The notes under the pieces are model-generated. The model ran no database searches, was not told the origin of the DNA, and saw only the letters and a list, made by a program, of their open reading frames with translations. From assembly GCA_944390485.1 (NCBI GenBank), contig CALXPQ010000001.1, forward strand, positions 496,001 through 560,000: a DNA stretch of 64,000 nt. The letters are read 5' to 3'. Made by a program: the position numbers and the translations under genes. Source of the stretch: Veillonellales bacterium. GTDB lineage: Bacteria; Bacillota; Negativicutes; Veillonellales; Dialisteraceae. Shown here one piece after another: positions 16,775-25,885 of this stretch (within the stretch, counting starts at the first letter, position 1; each line of letters opens with the position of its first letter).

Positions 16775-19426
16775 TTACAGTTTTGCCAGGAACGCCAGGC
16801 GTTCGTCCAGCGAGGCGAGCTTTTCCTTCAGCGTGGCGAGCTTCGCTTTTTCCTTGTCCACCACAGCCTGCGGCGCTTTCGCAAGGAACCCTTCGTTGGC
16901 GAGTTTCTTCTCCGTCCGTTCGATTTCCTTCTCGGCGGCGGCCTTGTCCTTCATGATGCGGGCTTTTTCCTTGTCCGCGTCGATGAGGCCGCGCAGCTCG
17001 AGGTAGACTTCCATGCCCGTCACGACGGTCGCGAGGGCATTGTCCGGCTTCGGCGCATCCTTCGAGAGGAGGGTGAGCGTCTCCACGTGGGCGAGCTTCT
17101 CGAAATACGCGCGGTGCGCATCCACGGCCTGCCGCAGGTCTTCCCGGTCCACGGCGATCTGCACGGCGCAGGCTTTGTTCGGCTGGACGTGCGCTTCGGC
17201 GCGCATGTTGCGGATGGCTTTCACCGCGTCCATGATGCGCTCCATCTGTTCTTCCTCTTCGGGGAAGCGCAGCTCCGGATCGGCTTTCGGCCACGGCGCG
17301 CGGGCGAGGCATTCGCCGGTGTGCGGCAGGTGCTGCCAGATGTGCTCGGTGATGAAGGGCATGAAGGGATGGAGCAGAGCCAGCATGCGGGTGAGGGTGT
17401 ACACCAGCACGTACTGGGTCACGCGGCGGTCGTCATTGTGCTCGCCGTAGAGGCGCGCTTTCGCCGTCTCGATGTACCAGTCGCAGAAGCAGTTCCATGC
17501 GAAATTGTAGATGCTGTCTGCCGCTTCGCCGAGCTCGAATTTGTCGAGGTTCTGGGAGACGTATTCTTCCGTCTGGGCGAGGCGCTCGAGGATCCACCGG
17601 TCGGCCAGCGTGTACTGCTCTTTCGCCGGCACGAAGGATTCATCGTAGTCGTCCAGATTCATGATGGTGAATTTCGCCGCGTTCCAGATCTTGTTCGCGA
17701 AGTTGCGGTTCCCTTCCACCCGTTCGTAGTAGAAGCGCATGTCGTTGCCCGGCGTATTGCCCGTGACGAGGGTGAAGCGCAGGGCGTCCGCGCCGTACTG
17801 CTTGATGACTTCCAGCGGGTCGATGCCGTTGCCGAGAGATTTGGACATCTTGCGGCCCTGGGAGTCGCGCACGAGGCCGTGGATGAAGACGTACCGGAAG
17901 GGGATCTCATGCATGAATTCCATGGCCATGAACATCATGCGGGCCACCCAGAAGAAGATGATGTCGTAGCCCGTGACGAGGACGCTCGTGGGGTACCATT
18001 TTTTAAGAAGGTCAGTCTGATCCGGCCAGCCCATGGTGGAGAAGGGCCACAGGGCGGAGGAGAACCACGTGTCGAGCACGTCTGGGTCCTGATGGATGTG
18101 ATGGCTGCCGCAGTGCGGGCATGCGTCGATGTCCGTCCGGGAGACGATGGTCTTCCCGCAGTCGTCGCAGTACCACACGGGGATGCGGTGGCCCCACCAG
18201 AGCTGGCGGGAAATGCACCAGTCGTGGATGTTTTCCAGCCACTGGATGTACGTATTGGCGAAGCGGTCGGGAACGAACTTCGTCTTCCCTTCCTTCACGG
18301 CCTGCATGGCCGGACCGGCAAGGGGCTTCATCTTCACGAACCACTGCTTCGTGGTCATCGGCTCCACGGTGGTGTGGCAACGGGAGCAGTGGCCTACGGC
18401 GTGCTTCGTCTCTTCGATCTTCACGAGGAGGCCCATCTCATCCAGGTCGGCGATGATCTGTTTCCGCGCATCTTCGCGGGTCATGCCGTTGTACTTGCCG
18501 GCATTCTCATTGAGCGTGCCGTCCAGATTCATGATCATGATGGATTCGAGATCATGCCGCTCGCCCACGGCGAAGTCGTTCGGGTCGTGCGCCGGGGTGA
18601 TCTTCACGCAGCCCGTGCCGTACTTGGGATCGACGTATTCGTCGGCGATGACCGGGATCTCCCGGTTCATGATCGGCAGGAGGAGCTTCTTGCCGATGAG
18701 GGACTGGAAGCGCTCGTCTTCCGGATTCACCGCGACGGCCGTATCGCCGGGGATGGTCTCCGGACGGGTCGTGGCGATCTGGACGTAGCCGTCCTCGCCC
18801 ACGATGGGATAATTCACATAGTACAGATGGCCGATCTCGTCCTCGTGCTCCACTTCGATGTCGGAGAGCGCGGTCTGGCAGCGGGGGCACCAGTTCGTGA
18901 TGCGGTTGCCCTGATAGATCAGGCCTTTTTCATAGAGGGAGCAGAACACTTCCCGCACCGCCCGGGCGCACACCGGGTCCATGGTGAAGCGCTCGCGGGT
19001 CCAGTCGCAGGAGGAGCCGAGCTTGCGGATCTGACGGCCGATGGTGTTGCCGTATTTTTCCTTCCACTGCCATACCCGTTCGAGGAATTTCTCCCGGCCC
19101 AAGTCATACTTCGTGAGGCCTTCTTCGGCGATCTGCTTCTCCACCTTGACCTGCGTGGCGATGCCCGCATGGTCCTTGCCGGGGAGCCAGAGCACGTTAT
19201 AGCCCTGCATGCGCTTGTAGCGGATGAGGATATCCTGCAGGGTCCCGTCCAGCGCGTGCCCCATGTGGAGCTGGCCCGTCACGTTCGGCGGCGGCAGGAC
19301 GATGCTGAAGGGCTCTGCCCCTTCCTTCGGCTCGTCATGGAAGACGCCGTGCGTTTCCCAGAAATCATACCATTTCTCCTCGATCTGCGAGGGATCATAG
19401 CTGCCCAGATTCTCGTACTTGTTCAT
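16775..19426 (-). CDS. valS: Valyl-tRNA synthetase
   Basis: 883 residues. HIGH-type motif PNVTGQLHMGHALDG near residue 48, KMSKSLGNGIDPLEV near 525, a CPxC pair at CPRCQTAL and a second CxxC/CxxC knob (YCDDCG, CPHCG), and the C-terminal tRNA-binding coiled coil from about 815 (EKARIMKDKAAAEKEIERTEKKL). Charges tRNA-Val and edits mischarged threonine through the CP1 domain. GGAGTGGAAAC precedes the start at 19426. Expression is set by the T-box leader upstream, which senses uncharged tRNA-Val. Confidence 0.97.
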   Translation of the reverse strand: MNKYENLGSYDPSQIEEKWYDFWETHGVFHDEPKEGAEPFSIVLPPPNVTGQLHMGHALDGTLQDILIRYKRMQGYNVLWLPGKDHAGIATQVKVEKQIAEEGLTKYDLGREKFLERVWQWKEKYGNTIGRQIRKLGSSCDWTRERFTMDPVCARAVREVFCSLYEKGLIYQGNRITNWCPRCQTALSDIEVEHEDEIGHLYYVNYPIVGEDGYVQIATTRPETIPGDTAVAVNPEDERFQSLIGKKLLLPIMNREIPVIADEYVDPKYGTGCVKITPAHDPNDFAVGERHDLESIMIMNLDGTLNENAGKYNGMTREDARKQIIADLDEMGLLVKIEETKHAVGHCSRCHTTVEPMTTKQWFVKMKPLAGPAMQAVKEGKTKFVPDRFANTYIQWLENIHDWCISRQLWWGHRIPVWYCDDCGKTIVSRTDIDACPHCGSHHIHQDPDVLDTWFSSALWPFSTMGWPDQTDLLKKWYPTSVLVTGYDIIFFWVARMMFMAMEFMHEIPFRYVFIHGLVRDSQGRKMSKSLGNGIDPLEVIKQYGADALRFTLVTGNTPGNDMRFYYERVEGNRNFANKIWNAAKFTIMNLDDYDESFVPAKEQYTLADRWILERLAQTEEYVSQNLDKFELGEAADSIYNFAWNCFCDWYIETAKARLYGEHNDDRRVTQYVLVYTLTRMLALLHPFMPFITEHIWQHLPHTGECLARAPWPKADPELRFPEEEEQMERIMDAVKAIRNMRAEAHVQPNKACAVQIAVDREDLRQAVDAHRAYFEKLAHVETLTLLSKDAPKPDNALATVVTGMEVYLELRGLIDADKEKARIMKDKAAAEKEIERTEKKLANEGFLAKAPQAVVDKEKAKLATLKEKLASLDERLAFLAKL

Positions 19427-19477
19427 GTTTCCACTCCTTTATTGTCAGCGCTGTACCGGGGAGGAGCCAATAAAAAA

Positions 19478-19692
19478 GCCTTTCATCCCATAGGACGAAA
19501 GACACTTCCGCGGTACCACCTACATAGCCGGCATAGCCAGCCTCTCTCATGCGGTTAACGCCCGCCTGCGGTACAGCTCTCGCTGCCGGCTCCGGGGTGA
19601 CCTGCCGCTTTCCTTCCGCCGCCCTCTCAGCCATGAGGCGGCTCTCTTGGGGAATTCCCTGCGGCTTCTTCCCATCTACGCTGTTCATATAC
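19478..19692 (-). promoter_or_regulatory. T-box riboswitch leader of valS
   Basis: The minus-strand leader holds the T-box core AGGTGGTACCGCGG (around 19508-19521), the sequence that pairs with the tRNA acceptor end in the antiterminator. It is followed by an intrinsic terminator: CTTTCGTCC, loop TATG, GGATGAAAG, then a GC and TTTTTT (about 19473-19501). Upstream is a long structured stem I region; GTC followed by A at 19601-19599 is a plausible specifier codon for valine, consistent with the downstream gene, but I placed it by eye. Uncharged tRNA-Val should stabilise antitermination. Confidence 0.92.
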
Positions 19693-19698
19693 AGCTGT

Positions 19699-19727
19699 AT
19701 CATACCAGTCCCCCGCCGATTTTGCAA
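19699..19727 (-). promoter_or_regulatory. valS promoter
   Basis: Minus strand TTGCAA at 19727-19722, exactly 17 bases, TATGAT at 19704-19699. It fires directly into the T-box leader. Confidence 0.8.
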
Positions 19728-19810
19728 GGCATTTCCCTGCCTAACCATAATAGCTAAAGTTCTATTTCACAATATACTTTAAGATTCTCGTACAATTACC
19801 AAGCAGATTT

Positions 19811-20236
19811 TTACTCTTTTTTACTTTTCCTGGCAGATACAAAGACTATGTTTTTTCCTAACACATAATTCAGAATAACAACAATTAACTGTATGAAATA
19901 TTTGACATAGACCTTGTCAAAATGGAAAAATTCTACGAGTACAATAACTCCCAAATAGTCAATAACTCCTGTTATCCCTCGTGCAAAGATATAACGGGTC
20001 ATCTCTTTAATCAATTCCGATATATTCTCACACTTGGTATGAAAAACATATTCCTTATTTAATATATAAGCAACTATTTTAGTCAAGATAATTGCAATCA
20101 AATTACCGATTTTATAATCGATAGAAAGCAAAATCAGTATCTGATACGTTGCTATATTAATGATCATTGTAGCAGTGCCAATTATCCCATAGCTAATAAT
20201 TTGGGCATACTTGTTCATTAAGCTTCTAAATTTCAT
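19811..20236 (-). CDS. GtrA-like membrane protein (putative lipid-linked sugar flippase)
   Basis: 141 residues with four hydrophobic segments, the size and layout of GtrA proteins: first segment IISYGIIGTATMIINIATYQILI, a loop with NKEYVFH between segments two and three (the family's N-(K/R)-x-(W/Y)-x-F motif), and the last segment near YFIQLIVVILNYVLGKNIVF. GtrA is thought to flip undecaprenyl-phosphate-linked hexose to the periplasmic face. It lies downstream of a GtrB-like transferase and a GT-C protein, completing a three-component glycosylation set. Last gene of the polysaccharide island; no convincing terminator is visible in 19728-19810. Confidence 0.85.
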   Translation of the reverse strand: MKFRSLMNKYAQIISYGIIGTATMIINIATYQILILLSIDYKIGNLIAIILTKIVAYILNKEYVFHTKCENISELIKEMTRYIFARGITGVIDYLGVIVLVEFFHFDKVYVKYFIQLIVVILNYVLGKNIVFVSARKSKKE

Positions 20237-20326
20237 TCATACTATTTCCTGCACAACGACACCAAAAGGCGGGATATATTCTCCCATATATGGAAGCTGC
20301 TCCTAACATATTTCTATAATCACATA

Positions 20327-21292
20327 TTAGACATTGACAATTTTATCACTTTGGTCCCGACAGTCCTGTTTTCTCACTCTATATTGTACGTCCTGTAAAA
20401 TTTTCCTGTTCGCCGCTATGATATCCCCCAACAAACCAACAACAATTGTCTGAAAACCCGCCAGCAGAAGAATAGCCGCGAGAATCAAAGACTGCGTATG
20501 ACCATTTCCATCTCCGGCCAGAAAAAAGCTCAAAAAGCGAATGCCTAATATTATGCCGAATGCTGAAATAATAGTCCCTAATACGCCAAAGAAACATAAA
20601 GGCTTGTACATCAAGAATGAACGAACTATTACCGTTGCCGAACGACGCATATACCGCCACATGCTGCTGAACAGTCTAGATGGTCTGGTTTCCTCATTGG
20701 TGCGAATAGGAACAGATGTCATCGCTATTTTATCATTCCCCGCCTGAATGATAGTTTCCAGCGTGTAGGTATATTCGTTAACCACATTCAGCCTCAGTGC
20801 GGCTTCCCTTGAATACGCACGGAAGCCGCTGGGTGCGTCGGGAATATTTGTCCCTGATGCGATGCGCACCACCCAACTCCCCAAATGTTGAAATTCCTTT
20901 TTCTTCCAGGAAAAGTGTGCGGTTTGATCAATCGGTCTTGCCCCGACAACAATGTCGGCATTCCCATCCAAAATGGGGCGAATCAAATTCTCAATATCCG
21001 CACCAAAATACTGATTATCAGCATCTGTATTCACTATGATATCGGCGCCCAACTGCAGACAAGCATCTAACCCTGCCACGAACCCTTTTGCCAGTCCCTT
21101 ATTCTGCTTAAAAGATACGATATGCTGAATACCCAGTTCCCGTGCCACCGCTACCGTATGATCCGTACTGCCATCATTAATAATGAGATATTCAATCTCA
21201 TCAATTCCATCAATATGTTTCGGTAAATCACGATAAGTCAGCGCCAAAGTCTTTTCTTCGTTATAACATGGAATTTGAATAATAAGTTTCAT
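20327..21292 (-). CDS. Membrane-anchored GT2 glycosyltransferase (GtrB/DPM1-like)
   Basis: 321 residues. GT-A fold with IIQIPCYNEEKTL at the N-terminus, IINDGSTDHT near 38-47, the metal-binding NTDADNQY near 91 and a PSGFRAYSREA acceptor-region block near 157. Two C-terminal membrane segments (about 229-256 and 269-290) match polyprenyl-phosphate hexose synthases, which put glucose or another hexose on undecaprenyl phosphate at the cytoplasmic face. GGAGTG precedes the start. The next genes along are the GT-C protein and GtrA-like protein, so it likely supplies the lipid-linked donor for periplasmic side-branch addition. The sugar is not predictable. Confidence 0.88.
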   Translation of the reverse strand: MKLIIQIPCYNEEKTLALTYRDLPKHIDGIDEIEYLIINDGSTDHTVAVARELGIQHIVSFKQNKGLAKGFVAGLDACLQLGADIIVNTDADNQYFGADIENLIRPILDGNADIVVGARPIDQTAHFSWKKKEFQHLGSWVVRIASGTNIPDAPSGFRAYSREAALRLNVVNEYTYTLETIIQAGNDKIAMTSVPIRTNEETRPSRLFSSMWRYMRRSATVIVRSFLMYKPLCFFGVLGTIISAFGIILGIRFLSFFLAGDGNGHTQSLILAAILLLAGFQTIVVGLLGDIIAANRKILQDVQYRVRKQDCRDQSDKIVNV

Positions 21293-21307
21293 TAAAGTTC
21301 ACTCCTC

Positions 21308-23494
21308 TTACTTTACAAAAATATGTATTTCCGGCAGCTCAACACAATAATTGGAGAGCCACTGCTTCCCCTCTTCAACCATATCAATCTTAACAATATA
21401 ATGACCAGGTTGTCTGAGTAACTCTTCATCGATCATAATCGTTGTTTTCATCCCATTATATACACTCGATACTGTCATCCTTTTTCCATCCCAAAGTTTT
21501 AATCTCCCATCACAATCATAAATATGATATGCTAATGCATACTTATGCTCATTAACATAAAGGCATTCATCCTCACAGTCAAATTGAATATTCACTTTAG
21601 CCGGAGCCCCATTATTTATTTCAATTTTTTTTTCGCAAGATCCAATCTTTATCTTTGGGAACTCCAACACTTCCGTTCGGGTATAAATTGGATATCCAGC
21701 TTTTTTTACCTGTTCACTCAGTTCTTTACCTATGATTCTCACATTATACCCCACGCTATTTTTTACTATAACATTCCAGCTGTTGTTAAAAACAATATTT
21801 TTTGAATTTTCCATATTATTCGGTAACATTAATAAAATACAAGTTTCAACAGACTTGTCAGGAAGAGTATATTCAATCATGCTCTCTGCTGCTTGTGCTC
21901 GGACTCCTAATCTACGCTCTTCATCAATATATTTTCTTGATTGCTCGGACATAGGATCGGTAATACCTTCATCTATAAATATTTTTATGTTTTTATAATT
22001 ATTTAAAAAACTGTATAACTCTTTATTTTGTGTGATTTTATTTTGCTGCACTACTAAGCATGAACTATATGCATTCTGGGAAATCATAAAAAACAAAGTA
22101 CAAATGCCAATGATTCTACATAATTTTAACCCTTGTCTAAGATTATTAAAAATTTTTTTGTTATCTATAGTATCAAAAAAAAGAACAAGATAAGCTATTA
22201 AAGCCGAAACAAAAGTTATATTTAGTGTGTTTGATAACTTTTCTTCAAACATAATTCCAGGAACGCAAACCACATTAAACCCAGATTTACCAATAAGTGG
22301 TACCGTCCAGTAATTTACTATTAGCCCTGTAATGATAAATATCAGAAATGCAATATTTCTTTCACTTTGTATATAAAACAGCTCTTTATTTTTTTCTAAA
22401 TATACTCCTCCAAAAATTATTAATATGCCTGCTATCATATCTGAATATCGTCCATAAAATAAGAAATCTATTCTTTCTTGACTCGGCAACATGCTTAATG
22501 TCGTAACAGCAAATACCCCCAAAATGCATAATAAACAAAAGATAAAAAAATAACTTCTATTATCCCATTTTTTATATTTATAGTCTTTTATAATTTCCTT
22601 AAATAAATATAGAGCTCCCCAAAATGCAAATAAAAAAGTTGATGCCAAAAGATACCACATTTTACCAATCATAGATATAAAAATATCAGAAAAAAGTTCA
22701 AAAGCATCTAAGCGCACTAATTTCAAAATATTACTTCTTAAATCATTACCTATAAAGGCGTTGGCTTCCCCCCACATTAACTGCGACAACCAAATTTTCA
22801 TATAATGATTAATTATCATTATAGTCAACAATATCAACAAAGCAATTAATACACTCTTATAGGAAATCTGGTTAAGCCACAATAAAATAAAAAGCAACAT
22901 AAAAAAAGCAATAATAACAGGTAGTGTTCTGTTATGAATAATATAAAGAAAAGAAATATTAAATGAAAAAAGCACAAGACTCATTATATTTCTTGTTTTT
23001 AAAAAGTAACTGCAAGACAAAAGAACAATCAAAAACCAAACATAAATAAAGGTTTCCGCCCATCCAATTTGGGATTGAAAAATATATGATGAATAGCATG
23101 CCGCGATAAAAGCAATTGTAATCCTAAAAGTCAGCTTGCCTTCAGGATATATAGCTTTAGCTATTTCTATGCTCGCACAGAATCCTATGATACTTAAAAA
23201 CACATTAATTATAATTGAATATTGATAAAGTTGTTCCATATTATGTGTAATTGAAAAAAGAGGCAAAAGTAATAGACTATAACCGTATGAATACCAAGCG
23301 GGCTCTGCTTTAGTCCAAGGGAGCCCTGCAAGGTTAGCTGCATGCCCCCAATAACCAATTTCATCATAGAAAATCATTGGTCCTTGTATATCAGTTATAT
23401 GAATCAGCCTAACAAAAATTATAATCGATAAATATATACAAAATAGTACTTTTGCCCCTTTGTTTTTATCTGATCTTTTTCCAATTAAATTCAT
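21308..23494 (-). CDS. Multi-pass GT-C-type glycosyltransferase with C-terminal Wzt-C-like beta-sandwich
   Basis: 728 residues. About 11-13 membrane segments fill residues 15-470. A first periplasmic loop after segment one carries YDEIGYWGHAANLAG, with acidic residues where GT-C enzymes have their catalytic DE/DD. A soluble region follows, and the last 100 or so residues read YALAYHIYDCDGRLKLWDGK ... PGHYIVKIDMVEEGKQWLS, the layout of the carbohydrate-binding beta-sandwich known from Wzt C-termini and similar glycan proteins. The inferred job is transferring sugar from a polyprenyl carrier to the exported glycan. The start at 23494 was chosen for GGAGAGAAAA; an ATG at 23506, abutting the upstream stop, is the alternative. 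Strongly AT-rich. Confidence 0.72.
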   Translation of the reverse strand: MNLIGKRSDKNKGAKVLFCIYLSIIIFVRLIHITDIQGPMIFYDEIGYWGHAANLAGLPWTKAEPAWYSYGYSLLLLPLFSITHNMEQLYQYSIIINVFLSIIGFCASIEIAKAIYPEGKLTFRITIAFIAACYSSYIFQSQIGWAETFIYVWFLIVLLSCSYFLKTRNIMSLVLFSFNISFLYIIHNRTLPVIIAFFMLLFILLWLNQISYKSVLIALLILLTIMIINHYMKIWLSQLMWGEANAFIGNDLRSNILKLVRLDAFELFSDIFISMIGKMWYLLASTFLFAFWGALYLFKEIIKDYKYKKWDNRSYFFIFCLLCILGVFAVTTLSMLPSQERIDFLFYGRYSDMIAGILIIFGGVYLEKNKELFYIQSERNIAFLIFIITGLIVNYWTVPLIGKSGFNVVCVPGIMFEEKLSNTLNITFVSALIAYLVLFFDTIDNKKIFNNLRQGLKLCRIIGICTLFFMISQNAYSSCLVVQQNKITQNKELYSFLNNYKNIKIFIDEGITDPMSEQSRKYIDEERRLGVRAQAAESMIEYTLPDKSVETCILLMLPNNMENSKNIVFNNSWNVIVKNSVGYNVRIIGKELSEQVKKAGYPIYTRTEVLEFPKIKIGSCEKKIEINNGAPAKVNIQFDCEDECLYVNEHKYALAYHIYDCDGRLKLWDGKRMTVSSVYNGMKTTIMIDEELLRQPGHYIVKIDMVEEGKQWLSNYCVELPEIHIFVK

Positions 23495-23506
23495 TTTTCT
23501 CTCCAT

Positions 23507-24823
23507 TTAATCTTTCTTAAAGGTAATTTCTTCATATATGTGTTTTGTATAGTTCTCATCTGTTAGACCTAATTCGCATAACTTTCCAATTAATATATCT
23601 TCATGCTCAGGCTGCCAAATATGATCGTGGACTTGGTGGAAAAATTCAACATATCTTTGTGCATTTTTCTCTAAGTCACAATATTTTTTAGCATATTTTA
23701 GTGCTGCTTCACTTCTTCTCCACAATTCATTTTTAGTTAAAGTCAAAAATTGAATAGCACTATAAATATCATTTTCTTCATGTTCATCATATCGTACTTT
23801 TATGACGATATCATCAGGGTAATCAGAAAACGTGCCTATATCCGTTACAATTGCCGGCTTGCCCATCCCAAACATACGATGCAAACTGGCCGAACTTTCT
23901 CCTTGAGTCGGATACCGAAGATTTAAGCAAAAGTCACAGGCTCCCATATAAGTCTTAAATTTATCAAGATCCACAAATCCAGTAACCTCTACATTGTTTT
24001 CCAATTTTCGTGATGCAATTTCTTCTAATAAATGCAGCTCTTTTTGTGGCTCTCCAACAATGAAATATAGAAAATCGGACGATACGGTGTCTTTATATTT
24101 TCTTAAAGCCTCTAAAATAGGGATAATACGTTTTGCTGTTGTCGCAAACCCAAAACTTCCCATAACAAAGGACTTATTAGGATTTATCTTAAGTTTAGCC
24201 CGGCAATGATCCTTCCAGGAATTTATATCTGGTAAAATTTCCGAGTGTAATAAAATTTTAGTTACCGGCACATCTTCCCTAAATCCCAGTGTCATCTGTT
24301 TTGCTGCTTCTGAATGTAAAATAATTGCCGACGCCGATTCAATATAACGCCGGTTCATACATAAATCTAATGAATGCGTTTCCCACGGGGGTCTCCCTTT
24401 TCCTTCCAAAAAATCCTTGGCAATTCTCTTACCGTATTCACCGTGACAATAATAAACTTCCCTTAGATATGAATCAGCTCCCTTTTCAACAAAATATTTT
24501 TCCGCGGCCAAATGATGTAATCCAAAATCATGAAGCTCTAATATTCCTGGATATTTACACAACATATCAACAATTTCTCCGTGATATTTTTTATTGTTTC
24601 CAACGTGATAGACAATTAAATCTAAGCTTTCGCGAAGTGCTTTTTGATTCAACTCTTGGATTTTATGTATTTCAAAATTTTGAGTTATCTCCTGATTTTG
24701 AGGTTTGACAGATGAAAATATGACAATTTCTAAATATTTTTTCAAAGCCAATACTAATTCTTCGCTAAAATCAGATATCCCGGATTTTAGCGGTTTAAAT
24801 GGTGAAAGATACCCTATTCTCAT
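23507..24823 (-). CDS. GT4-type glycosyltransferase
   Basis: 438 residues, GT-B fold. The N-terminus (RIGYLSPFKPLKSGISDFSEEL) is the nucleotide-free Rossmann half with the usual Ser-Gly-Ile loop. The C-terminal half has FVMGSFGFATTAKRI, an NVEVTGFVD strand and LNLRYPTQGESSASLHRMFGMGKPAIVTD, equivalent to the E-x7-E donor-binding region. It probably adds a sugar to the O-polysaccharide in the cytoplasm. GGAGCTAAAA precedes the start. The stop directly abuts the next gene. The donor and linkage are unknown; given the neighbours, a GDP-sugar is likely. Confidence 0.85.
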   Translation of the reverse strand: MRIGYLSPFKPLKSGISDFSEELVLALKKYLEIVIFSSVKPQNQEITQNFEIHKIQELNQKALRESLDLIVYHVGNNKKYHGEIVDMLCKYPGILELHDFGLHHLAAEKYFVEKGADSYLREVYYCHGEYGKRIAKDFLEGKGRPPWETHSLDLCMNRRYIESASAIILHSEAAKQMTLGFREDVPVTKILLHSEILPDINSWKDHCRAKLKINPNKSFVMGSFGFATTAKRIIPILEALRKYKDTVSSDFLYFIVGEPQKELHLLEEIASRKLENNVEVTGFVDLDKFKTYMGACDFCLNLRYPTQGESSASLHRMFGMGKPAIVTDIGTFSDYPDDIVIKVRYDEHEENDIYSAIQFLTLTKNELWRRSEAALKYAKKYCDLEKNAQRYVEFFHQVHDHIWQPEHEDILIGKLCELGLTDENYTKHIYEEITFKKD

Positions 24824-24834
24824 TTTTAGCTCCT

Positions 24835-25884
24835 TTAAATTGTTTCCGTTAATTTATCAATCACAGCATCCCACGTTATATTCCTAGCAAGTACAAATCC
24901 ATTTTCTCCCATTTCTTTGGCTTTCCCTTTATTGTTATAGAGCTCATCAAAACATTGACCAATTGCTTCCGGCTCATTCTGTGTAATTAATGCATTTTCG
25001 TTGTGCGAAGCAAACTCTAATACACCACCGGAATCATTGCATGTTATAATCGGCTTCTTTGATAAAAAGGCTTCCAAGGTCACATACCCATAATCTTCAT
25101 CAATAGGTGAAAAATAAACACCTAAAGCGTTAGAATATAACTTCAATAAATCTTCATCAGTTACAAATCCCAAAAATTGTACTCGCTTATCAACACCAAG
25201 AGAAACTGCCAATTTTCGAAGATTCTCATACTCAGCACCTTTCCCCGCAATTTTCAGAGAAATGTCATTACTACAAAATTGCAACGACCGGATTGCTAAA
25301 TCCGTTCGCTTGCCAGGATCTAATCTTCCCACCGATAAAATGTAATGTTCAAATTCACCTGAATAATATCTCCCTGCCAAAGCCGGTGGATGATAAAGGG
25401 GAGTAGAAGGAATCCCATTATATTTTTTTAATCTAGAAGAAACATTTTTTGAAATTGAAAAAACGCGTTTAGCCTCCGATATAGCAATTTGATCCATTTG
25501 ACGAATTTTTTTGGCTGTTTCCGCACCACCATTAATCGTATTTAATCCAAATAATGTTTCATTATCAATTAAATCATAGGCCTGTCTATGTTGGTGCATA
25601 AGCCAAATGACCTTATTAGAATGCTGGATCATATAGTTCGGAACTTTATTAGCTATCACTAAATCGATTTTTTGGCCATTTACTTCAGAAAGATCAACTA
25701 AGCGCCACATAAGAAATTGATCAAGTAAAATTTGAGTAGGGTACCATTTAAAAGGCATTGAAACAGTCTCGGCATTATATCCTCTTTGCCGTAATTCCCT
25801 TGTTAAGCTGTTTACTAAATTCTCTGCCCCACCACGCATGAAGGGAATTTGTGAATGTAATACAGCAATTTTCTTTTTTTTCAT
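24835..25884 (-). CDS. GT4 glycosyltransferase
   Basis: 349 residues with clear GT4 layout: IPFMRGGAENLVNSLTRELRQRG at the N-terminus, ILSVGRLDPGKRTDLAI near 183-199 (donor phosphate loop with Arg/Lys), LKIAGKGAEYENLRKLA near 211, and VYFSPIDEDYGYVTLEAFLSKKPII near 258-282, the E-x7-E site. Cytoplasmic assembly enzyme of the glycan. Starts one base after the methyltransferase stop, in the same operon. GDP-mannose or GDP-D-rhamnose is the likely donor judging from the pathway genes in this locus; not provable from sequence. Confidence 0.9.
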   Translation of the reverse strand: MKKKKIAVLHSQIPFMRGGAENLVNSLTRELRQRGYNAETVSMPFKWYPTQILLDQFLMWRLVDLSEVNGQKIDLVIANKVPNYMIQHSNKVIWLMHQHRQAYDLIDNETLFGLNTINGGAETAKKIRQMDQIAISEAKRVFSISKNVSSRLKKYNGIPSTPLYHPPALAGRYYSGEFEHYILSVGRLDPGKRTDLAIRSLQFCSNDISLKIAGKGAEYENLRKLAVSLGVDKRVQFLGFVTDEDLLKLYSNALGVYFSPIDEDYGYVTLEAFLSKKPIITCNDSGGVLEFASHNENALITQNEPEAIGQCFDELYNNKGKAKEMGENGFVLARNITWDAVIDKLTETI

Positions 25885-25885
25885 A

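Noticed and set aside
16724..19558. A 944-codon plus-strand frame opposite valS
   Set aside because: Mirror of valS caused by codon bias; no ribosome site and no domain.
19395..19748. A 117-codon minus-strand frame upstream of valS
   Set aside because: It spans the T-box leader and the valS start; the sequence is explained by RNA structure.
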